Below, in pieces: positions 1 through 9,629 of a stretch of 57,055 bases of DNA. The translations under genes were made by a program, and so were the position numbers. The stretch covers positions 1 through 57,055 of the forward strand of contig JASWJB010000290.1 of assembly GCA_032433595.1 (NCBI GenBank), written 5' to 3'. Each line of letters opens with the position of its first letter. The first letter of the stretch is position 1. Below the pieces are notes generated by a model that saw only the letters and a program-made list of their open reading frames with translations, was not told where the DNA came from and did no database searches. The stretch is from Conoideocrella luteorostrata (lineage: Eukaryota; Ascomycota; Sordariomycetes; Hypocreales; Clavicipitaceae).

Positions 1-800
1 CCCCGATCGGAATCCTGACCTGGGGCCACCATCATCGTCTTCAGATTGACTCGCGAGATGCGACGCTTCCCGCAGCGCCTGTAGGTCTTGCGAGATTTAA
101 ACTTTTCAACGATCTCGTCAACTAATCTGCAATACCTGATGCTTATTGCATCCTTTACGTCGTCCGACATTCGAACGTTTCAATAAGCTCGTCAGATTAA
201 CCTACGATATCATATGCCTGTACATCTTCCGATTAAAGCCCTTTCAACGAGATCGTCAGATTGACCTGCGATGTCTAATTCATCGATAGTGCCTATACGA
301 CCTCCAAGATTTGAACCTTTCAACGAGCTCTTCAACTGGTTTGCAATGTCTAATGCCTCTTGCAGCGCCTGTACGTTCCGAGATTCAAACCGTTTCAGCG
401 AGCTTGTCAGGCCGACTTGCGATTTCGAATGCCTCTTGCAGCCTATACGTCTTCCGAGAATTCGACTGTTTAACCAGCTACTTGCAGTCTATCTGATGCT
501 TCTTGCAGCCTGTACGTCTTCCGACATTTAAGCCTTTTCAATAAGCTTGTTAGGTTATAGTCACGTAGCTAGGCAAGAACGTATGGGGACTCTGTATATT
601 ATACTGAAGCTTGCCTCCTAAGTTACGTGTGTGCGCGAGGCTTCCGATATGCTAGCGATTTGGCGGGGCCACGTGCCCACTCACGTGCGCACCTTACAAA
701 GCTCGTCAGATTGACCTGCGATATGCAAAGCTTCGTACAGAGCCTGTGTGTCCTCCGTAATGTAAGTCTTTTCGTTGTATTCGTCAGATTCACTTGGATT
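1..800 (-). repeat. Decayed dispersed element, copy 1 (tandem ~75-bp units)
   Basis: The segment is made of degenerate tandem units of about 65-78 bp. They recur around words such as 'acgtcttccgag', 'caacgagctcgtcag' and 'gatgcttcttgcag'. The same units occur at 7310-7992 and 10290-10799, and bases 1-100 match 7255-7370 closely, so the window begins inside a copy. Read on the minus strand, a unit encodes about 25 residues with a coiled-coil look (for example ASQSEELIETFECR), so this is probably a rotted repetitive coding region. Stops and frameshifts prevent a long frame. The orientation is inferred from the coding sense of the units. Confidence 0.6.
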
Positions 801-941
801 ATCTGATGCTTTTACGTTATTGAGGCGAGAGCAATTGCTCAGTGGAAACTTGGTAGGAATAGACAGAATGAATTAATTATGTCTAAAGCCTTCTATCTTA
901 ACGGGGATTCCTTTCTCTTATACCTGACTTTAACGAATCCG

Positions 942-1741
942 TCAGATCCCTCGATGCTCGTATGGGAATATCCCGTCAAGACACGCAGACAGGCACGTGG
1001 TTACCCTGGGGCGCCTCTTATATACTGCGCGGGCATAGATACTCTTCTTCTTCTTCTCCTCTCTTTTAGACAGACCTAATAAATTAAATTGTTTTGCACA
1101 TTGTTTTGCTTCACCTTCTGGTATCGGTACCCTCGTCACCCGAAGCCCTGTTCTTCCTACAGTTTCCTTAACACCTGCCAACTCTCTCGTCTTGCCATTA
1201 CGCTGTTCATCTCTTGCTTTCAATTCACCTTCGAGCCTGTTATTTTGTCCCTCTATGTTGTCTCATTTGCTGATTTGGTTGTTCTTTGACTTGATCTCTT
1301 CAGTCAAGTTTTGCGGCATCGGCGTCTCCTGTTCAGCCACAATCTTGGCTCTGGTTGCTACTTCTTTCTGCTTCGCTCGGAGCTGATCTTCTAGCTTTTC
1401 TTAGCTTCCACGAATTTCTGTATTTGCCTTTCTCGCCGTTTACCTTACACCTGCAACTTCGACAGCTCCTCTGCGTTTTTCCTCTGTGCCAACTCCGACT
1501 CTTGTGGAGATTCTTGTAGGCTTGTTGTTCTCTTCACGCATAGTTTTGAGGCGAGTGAAACCAGACGATAAGGCGAAATGCGGCCTCCAGCATTGCATTT
1601 CGAAGGAGGCAGCCAATTGAATAGCGCCGGTTGTTCCGCCACCATCTCAGTGCTCACGTTCATGGTGGTGAGCGCGTTTCGCTGTTCCCAACCTTTATCC
1701 GTGTCTTTCTTCCGCGCCAACGGGGTGGGGTGGTAGCTCAT
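942..1741 (-). pseudogene. Decayed coiled-coil coding remnant
   Basis: Minus-strand frames carry Glu/Lys/Gln-rich coiled-coil-like stretches, such as QRKNAEELSKLQV near 1445-1490 and RLEGELKARDEQRNGK near 1190-1240. They lie in different frames and are interrupted by stops. The 5' end of this decayed region is unclear and its 3' part overlaps the LTR fragment. It may be the remainder of the repetitive coiled-coil gene seen in the neighbouring ~75-bp repeat array. I do not recognise a family. Confidence 0.35.
962..1163 (+). repeat. Solo LTR-like fragment, family TGTTGGAATATCCCG
   Basis: The sequence begins gggaatatcccgtcaag and runs through a TATA-like 'cttatatactgcgc', a CTTCTTCTTCTCCTCTC pyrimidine tract and a 'ggtatcggtacc' block. 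The same order of blocks is seen at 7993-8205 and 41866-42058. Members of this family start TGTTGGAAT and end near ATTCC(A/C)ACA. No internal retrotransposon coding region is adjacent, so this is read as a solo LTR remnant. Boundaries are approximate. Confidence 0.55.
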
Positions 1742-1819
1742 GCAAGCCGACCGGTCAGTACGTCACCGGTACCCTCGCATCTTTTAACCCCAACGGGGCG
1801 GGGTAAGCCCATTGCCCCT

Positions 1820-2021
1820 TGTTGGAATATCGCCGCCAAGCACACAATACGAGCACGGATATCGTCACGTGATCACCCTTCGGCCACCCTATTTATACGG
1901 GTATCGTAGGCATCATATCTTGACTTGTTTTTCCTCTCTTAGATAGACCCGAATTATTGAATATATTCTATTTTGAAGCAGTTGATCTAGATCACCTGTT
2001 GCACACCCTGTGCAACCCACA
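1820..2021 (+). repeat. Solo LTR-like fragment (TGTTGGAATATCGCC variant)
   Basis: This copy starts TGTTGGAATATCGCC. It continues with 'tcacgtgatcacccttcggccac', a TATA-like 'ctatttatacggg', 'cttgacttgtttttcctctc' and 'cctgttgcacaccctgtgcaac'. The same blocks occur at 53739-53948 (plus), and at 37680-37963 and 55590-55808 (minus), so it is a dispersed LTR subfamily. The right boundary is approximate. Confidence 0.55.
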
Positions 2022-3088
2022 CCCTCCCTCGTATTTCCTTCGGTCGCCCGATCAGCTCGGCCCAAGCCACAGTCCTTGCGTGCCCAATTGAATTCCTCTC
2101 GAAGCCAGGGCTGCCTAGCAAACCGGCTCTTTTAATTATTGAACAGCGACTGGTGACGGAACGTTGCCCTCCGGCGTGCATCAGATTTCGACCATCAACC
2201 CGCTTCATCCATGACTTCCGACCACAAGCGCTACAAGGGCCAACCCAGCATTTACTCAACAGTCGCCACTGGCGAAAGCTTAATACATCGAAACAGGAAT
2301 TTGATACATACCCCCGCGCGGGCCGGCCCTAGCGTCGCTGTCTGGCTCCATCCAACGATCCCTAGCTACCCGGAGCATGGAAGTCGTTAAGGTGGATACT
2401 TCTGGGAGCGGCCGATCATATCTTGGACCCGGCGACTCGGCAGCCTGAAGAGTATTGTCTAGTTGATTACGGGATGCGAGTGCTGTCGGAACGCTGCAGA
2501 GTATAACTCTACCGTATTGCGAGATAATTATCGTAGTGGGGAAAAATCTCGCTGCTTTCCCGCATGCTGACCTCCATAGATTGCATTCTAGCTTGTATAA
2601 ATTGATTAGTGGCGTGAGGGATCTGGGCTTGGCCAATGGTATTTGGCCTCACTAAGTGCTTGTGAGGCTGACTGCACATCCTGCAGCACTCCTCAGGCAG
2701 TTGTGCGTGGGTTGTGACGTGGCAGACCTCAAATCAAACAACCAATCATGTCAAATAGTCAGGGCCTTGGCCAATCAACCCGTGTGCATTGTTATCGGTG
2801 ATGGTTTTGGGGTCTGCCCAATGATTTGCGAAGAAATGCGCCTTGTTTCCATAATTTCGAGTGGCGGCCAGCCTCATCCCAGATTTTAATCACGCCCTGG
2901 CCAGAAGGATTGATTCCCACACCCTCCCGCCCGTAAATCACGTACAAAATCATGGCGCATTACCCCTCACCTGTGAGCAGCCCTGTCCACCCGCCCACGC
3001 ATATATAAAGTCTTGCTGCTGCTGTCTTCTGGGATCCGTCCCATGTAGCATCATCTCCATCCAACCAAGCTTTTTACCTATGTACACC
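2022..3088 (+). promoter_or_regulatory. Intergenic region and putative promoter of the Clr5-ankyrin gene
   Basis: No convincing gene is seen between the LTR fragment and the next start codon. CCAAT motifs occur near 2740, 2770 and 2817. A TATA-like 'catatataaag' lies at 3000-3010, about 80 bp before the ATG at 3089. These fit a polymerase II promoter for the downstream gene. Short open frames on both strands here look like chance. Confidence 0.4.
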
Positions 3089-6000
3089 ATGGCGGATCAC
3101 TGGTTAGCTCACAAAGACACTATAATGGAGCTATTTCTTGTCCAGGGCTTTACGCTCGACAAGGTCATGCAAGACATGAAAGACAGGCATGGGTTTGTCT
3201 TTAGGTACGACACCCCAAGCATGCAATAATTCCACAGTCCTACCCAACAACAACAAACTACTAACCTCTTCAAAGCAAAGCACAATATGAGCGAAAACTC
3301 AAGTCCTGGGGATATTGCAAGAATCGGACGGAGTCCGATTGGACATCTATCGGTCGGATAGTCCAGCGGCGGAAGCGGGCTGGCAAGACAAGCAACGTGT
3401 ATGACCACGGCAAGATGCTTCCGGAGGAGAAAACTCGCAAGGCGATTTCACGATATTATGTTCCGACCATTCAAGAACGGTATGGTAAAGGTAGGAAAGC
3501 CTTCGGCTTCTACCCCATGTGGCCAAGGCCAGGACGCTGACTTTGAACTCGTCGCAGCTCCGAGCCCGCGAACACCAGAAGGCATTTACGTGTGTACACC
3601 TCCTCAGACTATACCCGAGACCTATCTACTGCAGCACCTGCCGTGGTTCAAGTGTCTCAACTATCTTGGATCTCTAGGTACCCCCTTGAAAGCCTAAACC
3701 TCAATCTATTTCACCTCAACTGCTGACGAGAAACAAGGAGTGTGTTGCCCGGATTTACCATCAGTAGCCTATGCGCTAAATCGCGTTGCTAGCATGTTGC
3801 GTACCAGGAAAACTCGCCAACGGCTCCAAGACTATGCCAATATGTTTGAAAAGACATCCTGGCTCAAAGACTCTGCCAAAGTGCTAGAAAAGACACTCTT
3901 GCTCCAAGACTCTACTATAGTGTTTAAAGAGACATTTACTGTCGCAGCCCCGTGGAGACAAAATCTGAAAAATGCCGAGTCGATTCGAAGCATACACTCT
4001 CATCTCCTCTCGCTCATTCCGGACCCCGTATACATGGAAGCATTGACTATGACAGGAGAATCGCCAGCTCCATTGTCCGCAAATATCTCCGCTCCATCGT
4101 TCAGCATTGTTCTGTATCTGTCATCAAACAATTTACTGAGCAATGAAGTAGAGGAAGAAATACTTGGAGTATTCTGTAAAGAAACAGACTTGAGCATGAT
4201 CCGATCTTTCTTATCAATCAAAGAACCAACGGTTGAAGCCTTTGCGGAAAGGCTTTTTATCGCAGCACTGCGTGTCAAAGATTATAGGATTATCAAATTG
4301 CTCTTAAAAGCTGGTATCAATCCAAACACAATAAAGATACCCCTCGACTCGCCGCTTGCTTATTCTGCACGGAACGGAACCTTAAAAATTGTTCGGTTAC
4401 TTCTTGAATATGGTGCTAACGTTAATGCGCCGCCAGCAAAATTGTATGGAAGAACAGTACTTCAAGAAGCCGCTGCATTTGGAACTATTGAGGTTATTCA
4501 GCTACTTCTTGACTACGGTGCCAACGTTAATGCCCTTCCAGCAGAAAGGAGTGGAAGAACAGCACTTCAAGCAGCCGTTGAAAGAGGAACCATTGGGATT
4601 ATTGAGCTGCTTCTTGACTATGGTGCTGATGTTAATGGGCCACCAGCGGAAAGGGATGGAACAACAGCACTTCAAGCAGCCGTTGAAAGAGGAACCATTG
4701 GGATTATTGAGCTGCTTCTTGACTATGGTGCCGATGTTAATGCGCCACCAACGGCAGGAGAGTATGGAAAAACAGCGCTTCTAGAAGCCGTTAAAAGAGG
4801 GAATATTGAGATTGTTCAGCTATTTCTTGACAACGGTGCAGACGTTAATGGGCCACCAGCGGGATTTGAAGAAAGGACTGCATTTCAAGCAGCCGTGGAG
4901 GGGAAAAATATTGCACTTATTCAGCTCTTGCTTGACCACGGTGCCGATGTCAATGCGACAGCAGATAGATCCTTTGGAGGAACAGCACTTCAAGTAGCCG
5001 CCGCTCAAGAAGAGACTCTTGAAGTGGTTCAGCTAGGTTTTGGGTTAGGTTCAATGCTTGAAAATACCGCCGAAAGAATTATTAAGATTGTTAAGCTTCT
5101 TCTTGACTACGGTGCCGATATCAATGCCTCACCAGCAACAAGTTATGGAAGGACAGCACTTCAAGCAGCCGTTGAAAATGAAAATATCAAGCTTGTTCGA
5201 CTTCTTCTTGACTACGGTGCCGATGTCAATGGGCTGCCAGCGGAAAAGAAAGGAATAACAGCACTTCAAGCAGCCGTTAAAATGAAAACTATGGAGGTTA
5301 TTCAGCTTCTTCTTGACTATGGTGCCGATGTTAATGCCCCACCAGCGGAAGACTCTGGAAGAACAGCACTTCAAAATGCTTGTGGAGGAGGAAAAAGTAT
5401 TGAGCTTGTCCGGCTACTTCTAAGATATGGTGCCGATGTCAATGCTTTACCAGCGGAAGTGCATGGACTTACAGCACTTCAAAAAGCCGCTGCATTTGGA
5501 AATATTGATGTTCTTCGAATACTGCTTGATAATGGTGCCAATGTCAATGGGCCGATAGCAAGAGAGTTTGGAAGGACAGCGCTCCAATCAGCCGCTCAAT
5601 CGAGAAATATTGAAGTTGTTCGGCTACTTCTTGACCTTGGTGCCGATGTTAATGCCCCACCAGCGGAAGGGCATGGAAGAACAGCACTACAATCGGCTAT
5701 TGAAGGAGAAGATATTCAGGTTGTTCAGCTTCTTCTTGACTACAGTGCCGATGTCAATGGGCCGCCGGCAACGGAAGATAACGGAAGAACAGCACTTCAA
5801 TTAGCGATTTACAAAAATGTTACTGGGATTGTTCGGCTACTTCTTGAACATGGTGCTGACGTTAATGCGCCGCCAGCGGGACGTTATAAAAGAACAGCAC
5901 TTCAAGAAACTGTTGAAATGGGAACCATTGAGGTTGTTCGGCTTCTTCTTGACTACGGTGCCAACGTTAATGCCCTTCCAGCGGAATGGTATGGAAGAAC

Positions 6001-6490
6001 AGCACTTCAAGCAGCCGTTGAAAGAGGAATCATTGGGATTATTGAGCTGCTTCTTGACTATGATGCCGATGTAAATGGACCACCAGCTGAAGAATGCGGA
6101 ATGACAGCCTTGCAAGCCGCCGCTGAAACTGGGAATATCGAGCTAGTGCGCCTTCTTCTCCGAGCTGGCGCTGACGTCAACGCTCAAGCGGCTTCCTACG
6201 GCGGTGTAACCGCATTACAAGCCGCTTCAATACACGGTTTTATACGTATTGCACAGCTGCTTCTTGAACATAACGCGGATATTCACGCACCAGCCGCTAC
6301 TAGACGCGGGAGAACAGCCATAGAAGGAGCCGCCGAGCATGGTCGCTTAGACATGTTGCAGCTATTATTGAACGTAAGCGCCGAAAGGAACGGACAAGGA
6401 CACAATCAATACCAAAATGCGGTGGAATTGGCGTTAGATAATGGGCATCACGCCGTGGCCAGACTTCTCAAAGTGTCGGGACATTGCTGA
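3089..6490 (+). CDS. Clr5-domain ankyrin-repeat protein (4 exons, 1067 aa)
   Basis: Proposed exons are 3089-3204, 3276-3490, 3558-3677 and 3738-6490. All introns are GT-AG, 60-71 bp, and the frame is kept throughout. Residues 1-65 match the fungal Clr5 domain: WLAHKDTIMELFLVQG, then KAQYERKLKSWGYCKNR after the first intron. From about residue 330 to the end there are roughly 20 ankyrin repeats of about 35 aa with the pattern TALQAA-(x)n-LLLDYGADVN followed by a PPAE-type loop. One unit near 5020-5100 carries a disruptive insertion, giving the 'GFGLGSMLENTAE' stretch. There is no signal peptide or membrane segment, so it is likely intracellular. Clr5-ankyrin proteins are a common expanded fungal family of unknown role, and protein-protein interaction is the only safe inference. 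The unspliced frame alone would start after the Clr5 part. Confidence 0.85.
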
Positions 6491-6839
6491 TCCTCCGACG
6501 CCTAACTCTTTGGCGACCGTGAGGCTTATCTCTTGTACCGGACAGAGGGGTCGTACTCAATTAGAAGCAGCGCATTGAGAAGTACGCTGGTCCGACCAAG
6601 ACGAAGACCAAGCACGGTTTTTGGCAGTTTACGCGCTGAGCATTAAGTATAGGGCGCTGCCTCTTCTTGCATTGTATACGTCACGATTTTCTTCATATTT
6701 TGAACGAGACATTGTTCTATCTTGTGCGCTGGTTGTTGTGCTGTGTTGTTGTGTTACTCTTGTGTTACTTACCAGCCCCCCCCTTCCTGTATCGCTGATC
6801 CCTACCAAGCCCTTCTTTTTTGGCACCTTGGGCGCTGGC
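6491..6839. other. Intergenic, no gene recognised
   Basis: This is the 3' flank of the ankyrin gene. From about 6660 it shows similarity to 9650-9800 (for example 'ccaagcccttctttttt' versus 'caagccctgctttttt', followed in both by 'ggcgctg'). It is therefore partly the outer end of dispersed element copy 2. No coding frame can be supported. Confidence 0.4.
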
Positions 6840-7992
6840 TGAGCAAGATCTAGCATCTACCTTGTGGAAATTGCTATCCTCGCGTGGGCAGCAACATTAT
6901 CATCAGCAGCAGCGGCACCACCACCACCAGCATCAGCGGCATCATCATCGTCAGCAGCAACGGCATTATCATCATCAGCATCATCAACAGCTGGCTTTTC
7001 TCCCTCCCTCCCGCTACTATTGTGACCAGAATCTCGACCGGAATCCTGACCTGTGGCTATCATTGTCATCAGCAGCAGCGGCATCGGTATCATCATCAAC
7101 AGCGGCATTTCTTCCGTGAGCAGCAACATCCCCATCAACAGCAGCGGCATCATCAGCAGCAGCAACGGTATCATCATCATCAGCTGACTCTTCCCTCTCC
7201 TGCGTGCCGATTTTTCCCCTTCTGCCGACCGCTCCTGTCGCAACCGTCTTCCTGACTGGAATCCTGACCTGTGGCCACCACCGTCATCTTGAACATCTTT
7301 ATCGTCTTCAGATTGACTTGTGAGATCCGATGCTTCCCGCAGCGCTTGTACGTCTTGCGAGATTAGAACCATTCAACAGGCTCGTTAGACTAACTTGCCG
7401 TGTCTAATGCTTCTTGCAGTGCCGATACGTCTTGCGATACTCGAACCTTTTAACGAGCTCGTCAACTGACGTGCAATACCTGATGCTTCTTGCAGCCTGT
7501 ACGTCGTCCGACATTCGAACGTTTCAATAAGCTCTTCCGATTGACTTGCGATATCTGATGCTTCTTGCAGCGCCTGAACCTTTCAACAAGCTCGTCAGAT
7601 TAACCTACGATATCAGATTCCTGTACGTCTTCCGAGATGTGAGTCTTTTCAACAAGCTCGTCAGATCGACCTACAATGTCTAATGTTTCGATAGTGCTTG
7701 TACGTCTTCCGAGAAGTAAGCCTTTTCAACGAGCTCGTCAGATCGACATACAATGTCTGATGCTTCGATAGCGCGTGTACGTCTTCCAAGATTTGAGCCC
7801 TTTCAACGTCTTCGGCAGATCGACTTGCAGTATTTCATGCTTGTATGTCTTCCCAGATTTGAACGTTTTTAGCGAGCTTGTTGGATTCACTTGCGGTATC
7901 TGATGCTTCCGGCTGCCTGTACGTCTTGCGATATATGACGCCTCTTGTGGCCTGTAGGTCTTCTGATTTAAAGCCTTTTCGTCGAGCTCGTC
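6840..7992 (-). repeat. Decayed dispersed element, copy 2
   Basis: The plus strand shows a CAG/CAT/CATCAG trinucleotide-rich block (6880-7190), a 'tggaatcctgacctgtggcc' block (7255-7280) and about nine degenerate ~75-bp units (7310-7992). The same order is found at 9630-10799, and its end at 1-560. On the minus strand 6857-7372 stays open for 171 codons. It reads from coiled-coil units (VQALREASDLTSQSEDD) into Asp/Ala-rich and Leu/Met-rich low complexity, ending near VAAHARIAISTR. Copy 3 has the matching VAAHARNARVAIPTR. I do not recognise the protein, and decay differs between copies. Confidence 0.5.
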
Positions 7993-8205
7993 TGTTGGAA
8001 TATCCCGTTAAGGCACGCAGACAAGGTCACATGGCCACCCTAGCGCGTCTCTTTTATACGGCGCGCTCGGGGGCATTCCTCTTCCTCTTCCTCTCTCTTA
8101 GATAACCCAGATCAGATAAATTAAATTATTTTGTATCACGTTTTGCTTCACCTTCCGGTATTGATACTCTCGTCACTCGTGGCTTCCTAAATATACATTC
8201 CAACT
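7993..8205 (+). repeat. Solo LTR-like fragment, family TGTTGGAATATCCCG
   Basis: It starts TGTTGGAATATCCCG directly after the last ~75-bp unit, which is cut at 'gagctcgtc'. It contains a TATA-like 'cttttatacggcgcgc', a CTTCCTCTTCCTCTC tract and 'ggtattgatactctcgtcac', and ends near 'attccaact'. It is closely related to 962-1163 and 41866-42058. Both element copies 1 and 2 carry this LTR family next to the unit array. That suggests the LTR was present before the element was duplicated, or that the family inserts repeatedly at this place. Confidence 0.6.
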
Positions 8206-8321
8206 GTAGAGCGAAGCAATTCGTTTTAAAGCCATAAGCAACCCCCAGGAAACATGATTCCTTTGTACCAAAGCAAAGTCATAATCCCCCTGAGCCCCGG
8301 TTGCTTAATGAAAATAACCCG

Positions 8322-8784
8322 TTAGATGTGATCGCCGCGAAGACAACGGGTTGACTGGATATCTTTGTAGTAAACGGTAACACGCTTAGAGTGGATTACA
8401 CAGAGGTTAGTGTCCTCAGAGGGAGAGACAAGATAGGATTTGATCAACTCTGAGACGATGCCGATGGCGGATAATTAGAAGAGAAAAGTCGCTCTTGAAG
8501 TCCTGTGCAATTTCGCGGACCTATGGCTGGTTAGCTGCAGTCCATCGATGTGTTATCGTTGTGATGACTTACCAGGCGCTAGAAGGGAAGCTCATGGATC
8601 AAAAGCTTAGCCGAATCCGGTATTGTCAAATCTCTCGGAAGGCGACGGCACGGGGCTTATACCTGTGAGGCTGCTTGACACCACCAGAGGATGGTGCGCT
8701 CTCACGAGCGGCCTTGGAGGCGGGCTGCTTACGAGGAGCCTTGCCACCAGTGGGCTCACGGGCGGTCTGCTTGGTGCGAGCCAC
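8322..8784 (-). pseudogene. Histone H3 pseudogene (intron retained)
   Basis: On the minus strand from 8784 the frame reads [19 protein letters not shown] and goes on to [11 protein letters not shown], which is clearly histone H3. The initiator is GTG instead of ATG. A TGA stop follows AFREI, and the next part is frame-shifted. A GT-AG intron (8572-8521) separates it from a second part that begins VREIAQDFKSD. That part is frame-broken but still shows 'gaggacactaacctctgtgt' and ends as RRLRGD-like codons before TAA at 8322. Lys9 and Lys27 equivalents are Glu in the surviving frame. Because the intron remains, it arose by DNA duplication rather than retroposition. Loss of the start, the stop and the frameshifts make it non-functional. 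Confidence 0.88.
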
Positions 8785-8959
8785 TGTTGCTGTAGCCTGT
8801 GTGTGTTGATGGGAAGTGATGGAGTGAGAGATGCGGATGTGGGTGTGTGATGCAGGAGGGAAAGTTGAACGAGAAAGAAGGCAGGGGAGGGCTTTAATAC
8901 CCAGGGCTTTGTCGCGTCAGGGTAGGCCTGCCCAACTACCACTGCCACTGCCATAGGCC

Positions 8960-9415
8960 CCAACCCGGCGTCATAGCCCGCGCAGAGCGTGGCGAAGCCT
9001 TGGGACTTTGCCGTGATGTGGTTTCGCTTTTTGCAGGACCTTTTGCGAGGCTTTGTGCAAGGCTTGTCCGTGTATATACTCTGATGGCAGTGAGGGGGTG
9101 TGTGCGGTCTTGGTCTGGGGTCCGGCAATAGGAGGCTCCCACGCCGCACGACAGCCACTCAACAGAATGGCTCCAGACCTGGCGCCAAAGACCTGCACGA
9201 ACGCAGAGATGACAATGCAGTGAAAATAATTGCGAAATGAGGCGCTCCCGGCGCGCGCGGCAACTCTGCGGCGGGCAGCGCACAAAATGCCTTCGGGACG
9301 GGTGGTTCGCAGGGGAGCGGATTTCAGGTCGGGTTGTGAGCGGAAAAGGGAGGAGAGTGTGAGCGGAGCTGGGGAGACTAAGACTACGTCTTCCAAGCAG
9401 TTACTGTGATTCATT
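8960..9415 (+). repeat. Dispersed ~400-bp repeat, copy A
   Basis: This segment matches 38045-38450 over most of its length. Shared blocks include 'gtttcgctttttgcagg', 'accttttgc', 'gtgtgtgcggtc', 'cagcgcacaaaat' and 'gagcggaaaaggga' (gagcagaaaaggga in the other copy). Open minus-strand frames here (such as KPHHGKVPRLRHALRGL) are by-products of high GC. No transposase or other domain is seen. The element type is unknown; it could be a non-autonomous or LTR-derived repeat. Confidence 0.6.
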
Positions 9416-9505
9416 ACTCAGAAGACCGTCTTAGCCACACTCCTCCTTTTTCCGCTCACAACCCGACCTGAAAACCTCTCTCCTGCGAATCACCCATCCC
9501 GCCAC
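9293..9505. repeat. Imperfect inverted repeat, arms about 40 bp and longer
   Basis: The left arm near 9322-9362 (ttcaggtcgggttgtgagcg, then aaaa(g/a)ggagga) is repeated in reverse complement near 9436-9477. The similarity extends outward: 'gacgggtggttcgcagg' on the left pairs with 'cctgcgaatcacccatccc' on the right. The centre is around 9400. This looks like two copies of the end of the dispersed repeat placed tail to tail. Confidence 0.6.
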
Positions 9506-9629
9506 GAGCGCCTTTTTTTTGTCCACATCGTGTGCGGCGTGTTTCTTCGAGTCTTTCGCACCAAGTTTGAGCCTGCTACGTGCGTTGGTCGTCGAGTTGT
9601 GGTTATTGGCGTGTAAGATCATACATTGG

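Noticed and set aside
4389..6074. Several 60-130-codon frames inside the ankyrin gene
   Set aside because: These are shifted readings of the near-identical ankyrin DNA repeats, hence their repetitive Leu/Met-rich sequences.
6857..7372. 171-codon minus-strand frame as a real present-day gene
   Set aside because: The related copies are broken at different places and most of the frame is trinucleotide-derived low complexity. Kept only as part of the repeat entry.
7310..7992. Tandem ~75-bp units considered as a CRISPR-like array
   Set aside because: Units are degenerate throughout with no conserved repeat/unique spacer pattern, and the genome is eukaryotic.
8607..9158. 183-codon minus-strand open frame, Pro/Ser/Arg-rich
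   Set aside because: It runs out of frame over the histone H3 pseudogene and into the dispersed repeat. Length is explained by GC-rich composition and no domain is visible.
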